From Myxococcales bacterium (GTDB lineage: Bacteria; Myxococcota; Kuafuiibacteriia; Kuafuiibacteriales; Kuafuiibacteriaceae), in NCBI GenBank assembly GCA_019634385.1, contig JAHQVK010000055.1, positions 1 through 39,044 on the forward strand: 39,044 nt of DNA, written 5' to 3'. Below the pieces are notes generated by a model. That model saw only the letters and a program-made list of their open reading frames with translations. It was not told the origin of the DNA and did no database searches. Positions 36,050 to 39,044 of this stretch are shown piece by piece (positions within the stretch are counted from its first letter, which is position 1; every line of letters begins with the position of its first letter). The position numbers and the translations under genes were made by a program.

Positions 36050-37216
36050 CTACCTTTGGAGTTGGGTCTCGATACGTCGCAGACAAACATCCATTTGATC
36101 ATATTTTGGAGGCTGCCCGGTTCGGGCTTGTCGTAGTAGTTGATCCAAGTCCGGAGAGCGGCCATAGAGGGTCTCGATAGCGGCTATGAGTGGGGCACCC
36201 TTGATGGATTGATTAAGGAGGGAAATGGCCAATTCTACGACCTCGCGGTCATGTCGAACCAAAAGACTGCGGTCATTGATACGACTCATTTGTTGAGACC
36301 ATCGAATAAGTAGGCTCAGTTTTCGCTCTATTTCCTCGGGTATATATATATCGGGTCGAAGAATCCATCGACGAAAACTCTGAATTTGTGCCCGGTCGGC
36401 GGACCGCAACCATTGGAACTCAGGCCGAGCGGTAGCTGTGTTTGTGATTTGGTGGATATGATCAATGATTGCAGAAATATAATGGTCATGAGCTGGCTGA
36501 ACCTTAGATAGTACATGCTTGAGTTCAATCCTAAAGTCTGCCACCCATGCTCGAAGTCGTAGTGCGCGTTTGAGGTTGGAGACAAAGTTGGGAAAAACAT
36601 TTTCCAAAGCTGTGGTGGTGAGACCACGAATGACGAGCGCCACCATGGTATCAAGGGTCTTTTCCGCACGAAATACCAATTCGTTGAGTTCGCTTAAGAG
36701 TGCAAAACTATCTTCACGGAGATGGAGGCTCTCCAGTCTCCCCAAGTGTTCCAGTACTATTTTTTCTAAGAGATTTGCAGCTTCCGCCAACCACGGAGGT
36801 ATAGTTTGCGCCTTACCCGCAATCACATGCTCGAGCATTTCGTCCAAACGCTGTTCGTGCGAGTCGAGGATGGGACAAGGGAGTTCGTGATCGAGGTCAT
36901 CAAGGGCCAAATCGAGTTCGAGGTCTATCAGATCCTCAGATGTTGAATACTCTCTGGGAAAACATCTTAAGGTTTCTGCAGCGGTTTGTTGAGCGGCGGC
37001 CAAACACTCAGTGATGTAAGGATTGATACACGGCCACACGGCCAATCCTTCATCAAGCATAGGATCTAGTTCATATTGTTCGAGAGGGAGTGCTCGAAGC
37101 TGACAGAGCGAGTGACCTACACTCTCCGTGACCGAAACCAGTCGGGCGACCAGTATTGGATCATGCACTTGATGTAGATAAGGACCAATCATATTGGTGG
37201 GGTGGAGCCGCATCAT
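36050..37216 (-). CDS. Unrecognised soluble, mostly helical protein
   Basis: About 388 aa, no signal peptide or TM segment. The sequence is rich in Leu, Glu and Arg and appears all alpha: LANLLEKI-like amphipathic runs, LSELNELVFRAEKTLDTMV, HVLSKVQPAHDHYISAIIDHIHQI, WLRSADRAQIQSFRRWILRPD. I recognise no domain or catalytic motif. The frame opens at TTG 37237; tandem ATGs at 37216 and 37213 are more likely, though no Shine-Dalgarno is obvious. It is divergent from the gene at 37331, with a 114-nt gap between them, which suggests a shared regulatory region and perhaps a shared function. Confidence 0.65.
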   Translation of the reverse strand: MMRLHPTNMIGPYLHQVHDPILVARLVSVTESVGHSLCQLRALPLEQYELDPMLDEGLAVWPCINPYITECLAAAQQTAAETLRCFPREYSTSEDLIDLELDLALDDLDHELPCPILDSHEQRLDEMLEHVIAGKAQTIPPWLAEAANLLEKIVLEHLGRLESLHLREDSFALLSELNELVFRAEKTLDTMVALVIRGLTTTALENVFPNFVSNLKRALRLRAWVADFRIELKHVLSKVQPAHDHYISAIIDHIHQITNTATARPEFQWLRSADRAQIQSFRRWILRPDIYIPEEIERKLSLLIRWSQQMSRINDRSLLVRHDREVVELAISLLNQSIKGAPLIAAIETLYGRSPDLDQLLRQARTGQPPKYDQMDVCLRRIETQLQR

Positions 37217-37330
37217 GAGGAGTGTCTCTGGTAACAATGAGCGGCATCGACCAGGTGCACCATGAATTGAGACGTTGGTGCATAAAGTTGCCGATGGACA
37301 ATCCGATGTTTTACGCGAGGTGATGGTCGT

Positions 37331-39013
37331 ATGACTGAAGGAGGGCGAGGACGGTTGTGGTCATTCATAGGCTCGGTGGACCGACAGCGCCCAGTTGCGA
37401 AGCAACCGAACCAAGCCCGAGTTCCGAAGCAGACTGCGATCAGTCTGGACACCAATGAAGGGCAGCTGCGCCAACTGTATCGGATGGTGGGCCATCTTCG
37501 GACCCAAGTGGAAGAACGCAGCGCAGTAATAGCGAAGTTGGAGGCAGCAAACACTCATTTGGAGAATGCAGTCCAGCAATCCTTGAACGTCCAGGATGAG
37601 CAAGCAAGGCGTATAGCCGTCATGCATAAAGCGCTTCGTGACGCACAAGAGTTCAATCGAGAGCAAGAGAGTGAGCTCCAGCGCCTTTTGCAAGAAGGGC
37701 GAAGTGAGGAAGTTCATCGGGAACGGGATGATGAGGACGAACTTCAGGCGTTTATTGACGGATCACAGTCCAACTTGCCCCAGCATCAGTTGAGACATTT
37801 TTTGCCTTTGGAACCAGCTCGGTTGATTAACGGGGTATGGCAGGAGGTAGGGGCGGCGCTGGCCCAGTGCAGTCACGAAGCCCAGGACCGTTTTCGCATA
37901 GCACTTCATAGTTGTATTGCTAACCTGATACCTGTTGGCGGAACCTGGTCGTCCCATTTTTGTACATTGCTGGCCGGACTCGAAGTTACCCAACTTGTGA
38001 CTCAAGCCACCTGGGAGCTCAACGATACCGAGCTGATAGTTCGGTTAGAGGGTTCTCAAGTGGCAGCACCAGCGCTGATAGATGAACTCGGGGCGTGTTG
38101 GCGTTCCCCTTGGGGGTTGGTGATCGAAGCGTGTTTGGTCGGAACTGGTCAACAGCAGGCGAAGTTGGTTTCGGTAGAGCAGTATGAGGACCATGAGTTG
38201 CTGAGCTTTGCTGGGTTGGTCCCACCGAATGATGAGGAGCTAAGCGGAGGGATATCGGTGACGCAGGATCTCAAGGAGGGAGTCTTGTCTCCGTCCAGTG
38301 AGGCAGATGCGTCTGCAGCGTTGTTGTCTGGGGTTATACTATCGCAGTCTCACCCTCTCAGCTCCCAAAATACCGACAATGAAGGATTGGTTGGTCTGGG
38401 CGACGGAGATTGTGTCAACGAGAATCTAGATCGAGGAGACGACCAGGTTGAGATTGGCGTCGACGAAGATCCATATCTGGTTGATGCTGATAAAGACGGC
38501 TCTGTTGTGGAGGAGCTAGCTCAACCAGTACTCGCTGATAGCGAGTCTTCGCTTGTGGAGGTGTTGGAGCAACCAGTTGATGCAGCTGATACCGATGCCG
38601 AGCCCTCCGTTGTGGAAGAGCTGGAGCAACTAGTTGATGCTGATCATGGGTCTTCTCTTGTGGAAGAGCTAGCACAGCTGGCTGATGCTGATAATGAGTC
38701 CTCCGTTGTGGAAGAGCTAGAGCAACTAGTTGATGCTGATAATGAGTCCTCCGTTGTGGAAGAGCTAGAGCAACTAGTTGATGCTGATAATGAGTCCTCC
38801 GTTGTTCAGGAGCGAGAGGAACCAGTTGATGCTGATAACGAGTCCTCCGTTGTTCAAGAGCGAGAGGAACCAGTTGATGCTGATAACGAGTCCTCCGTTG
38901 TTCAGGAGCGAGAGGAACCAGTTGATGCTGATAACGAGTCCTCCCTTGTCCAGGAGTCTGGGAAACAGGTCGATGCTTATGAGGCGGCGCGAACGACGAA
39001 TGAAAAGGAATGA
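37331..39013 (+). CDS. Coiled-coil protein with acidic 16-residue C-terminal repeats
   Basis: 560 aa. ATG 37331 has GAGGTG about 8 nt upstream. A basic N-terminus leads into a coiled coil (about 40-135: LYRMVGHLRTQVEERSAVIAK, QARRIAVMHKALRDAQ). A folded middle domain follows (about 150-280: LPLEPARLINGVWQEVGAALAQC, GTWSSHFCTLLAGLEV, LIVRLEGSQVAAPALI). The C-terminal third is acidic, ending in about ten copies of a 16-residue unit such as DADNESSVVEELEQLV. No TM or signal peptide. No family recognised. The middle domain could bind the repeats of another copy or a partner such as the divergently encoded helical protein; this is speculation. Confidence 0.7.
   Translation: MTEGGRGRLWSFIGSVDRQRPVAKQPNQARVPKQTAISLDTNEGQLRQLYRMVGHLRTQVEERSAVIAKLEAANTHLENAVQQSLNVQDEQARRIAVMHKALRDAQEFNREQESELQRLLQEGRSEEVHRERDDEDELQAFIDGSQSNLPQHQLRHFLPLEPARLINGVWQEVGAALAQCSHEAQDRFRIALHSCIANLIPVGGTWSSHFCTLLAGLEVTQLVTQATWELNDTELIVRLEGSQVAAPALIDELGACWRSPWGLVIEACLVGTGQQQAKLVSVEQYEDHELLSFAGLVPPNDEELSGGISVTQDLKEGVLSPSSEADASAALLSGVILSQSHPLSSQNTDNEGLVGLGDGDCVNENLDRGDDQVEIGVDEDPYLVDADKDGSVVEELAQPVLADSESSLVEVLEQPVDAADTDAEPSVVEELEQLVDADHGSSLVEELAQLADADNESSVVEELEQLVDADNESSVVEELEQLVDADNESSVVQEREEPVDADNESSVVQEREEPVDADNESSVVQEREEPVDADNESSLVQESGKQVDAYEAARTTNEKE
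38480..38977 (+). repeat. 48-nt tandem repeats in the acidic C-terminus
   Basis: About ten 48-nt units around GTTGATGCTGATAATGAGTC followed by CTCCGTTGTGGAAGAGCTAG. The central units are nearly identical. The last units share a variant (GTTCAGGAGCGAGAGGAACC), so they were duplicated as a block. One unit carries an insertion. All are in frame with the host gene. Confidence 0.93.
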
Positions 39014-39029
39014 ATAGTTCGCTGTGCTA

Positions 39030-39044
39030 GGGCGTGTCTGTCAA
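39030..39044 (+). repeat. Possible start of another family 3 copy, cut by window end
   Basis: GGGCGTGTCT, 17 nt after the last stop codon, is identical to the first ten bases of the copy at 35877. Only 15 nt are visible, so this is a weak hint. Confidence 0.2.

Noticed and set aside
35881-36180. 99-codon open frame after cmk
   Set aside because: It runs through the chimeric repeat and into the antisense of the gene at 36050-37216.

Overview
The window reads as a moderate-GC chromosomal segment of a deltaproteobacterium in the broad sense, most likely Myxococcota or a Bradymonadia-like relative. The pointers are a myxobacterial-type Ser/Thr kinase with a TM tail, a GYF/DUF4388/J-domain/TPR fusion, roadblock-like proteins, and the order miaA-accA-hisC-membrane protein-cmk. 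No taxonomic marker (rRNA) is present, so this is inference.

Layout. (1) 3-4698 (+): the tail of a Nit1C cluster: nitrilase cut by the window edge, radical SAM, GNAT, AIR-synthase-like protein, small nitrogen-starvation protein and flavin-dependent oxidoreductase, all overlapping and translationally coupled. (2) 4855-6783 (+): mnmG. (3) 7197-11009 (-): a haem-uptake operon hmuT-hmuU-hmuV-hugZ. A Fur-box-like site lies 437 bp upstream, and the gap holds a possible frameshifted ORF. (4) 12375-17707 (+): an imelysin cluster (imelysin lipoprotein, di-haem DUF1111 oxidoreductase, DUF1513 Tat lipoprotein, second imelysin). Regions 3 and 4 form an iron/haem island. (5) 17.7-24.3 kb: a repeat-rich stretch around a secreted Sde182-like carbohydrate-binding protein and an S9 prolyl oligopeptidase lipoprotein. 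(6) 24.3-31.2 kb: the GYF/DUF4388/J/TPR protein, a divergent LPP20-like secreted protein, a Ser/Thr kinase, and a PilJ-N/HAMP membrane protein coupled to two roadblock-like proteins. (7) 31.3-35.9 kb: housekeeping genes miaA, accA, hisC, a pilin-like membrane protein and cmk. (8) 36.0-39.0 kb: two unrecognised proteins transcribed divergently, one with a recent 48-nt tandem repeat expansion.

The most striking unexplained structure is a set of three interspersed repeat families in the intergenic spaces. Family 1 is about 113-116 bp and predicted to fold as a cloverleaf: three hairpins closed by a terminal stem, four good copies and one remnant. Family 2 is a 181-bp element with inverted ends: three copies of exactly the same length, one degenerate full-length copy and one half copy. 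Family 3 is a weaker ~65-bp motif at 7078 and 35878, possibly starting again at the window end. Families 1 and 2 sit side by side twice, and one family 2 copy supplies the stop codon of the second imelysin gene. No transposase is in the window, so they look like non-autonomous (MITE- or REP-like) elements.

The most system-like candidate without a clear precedent known to me is the operon at 28927-31228: a membrane sensor with two PilJ-type ligand modules and HAMP but no output domain, coupled to two roadblock-like proteins.
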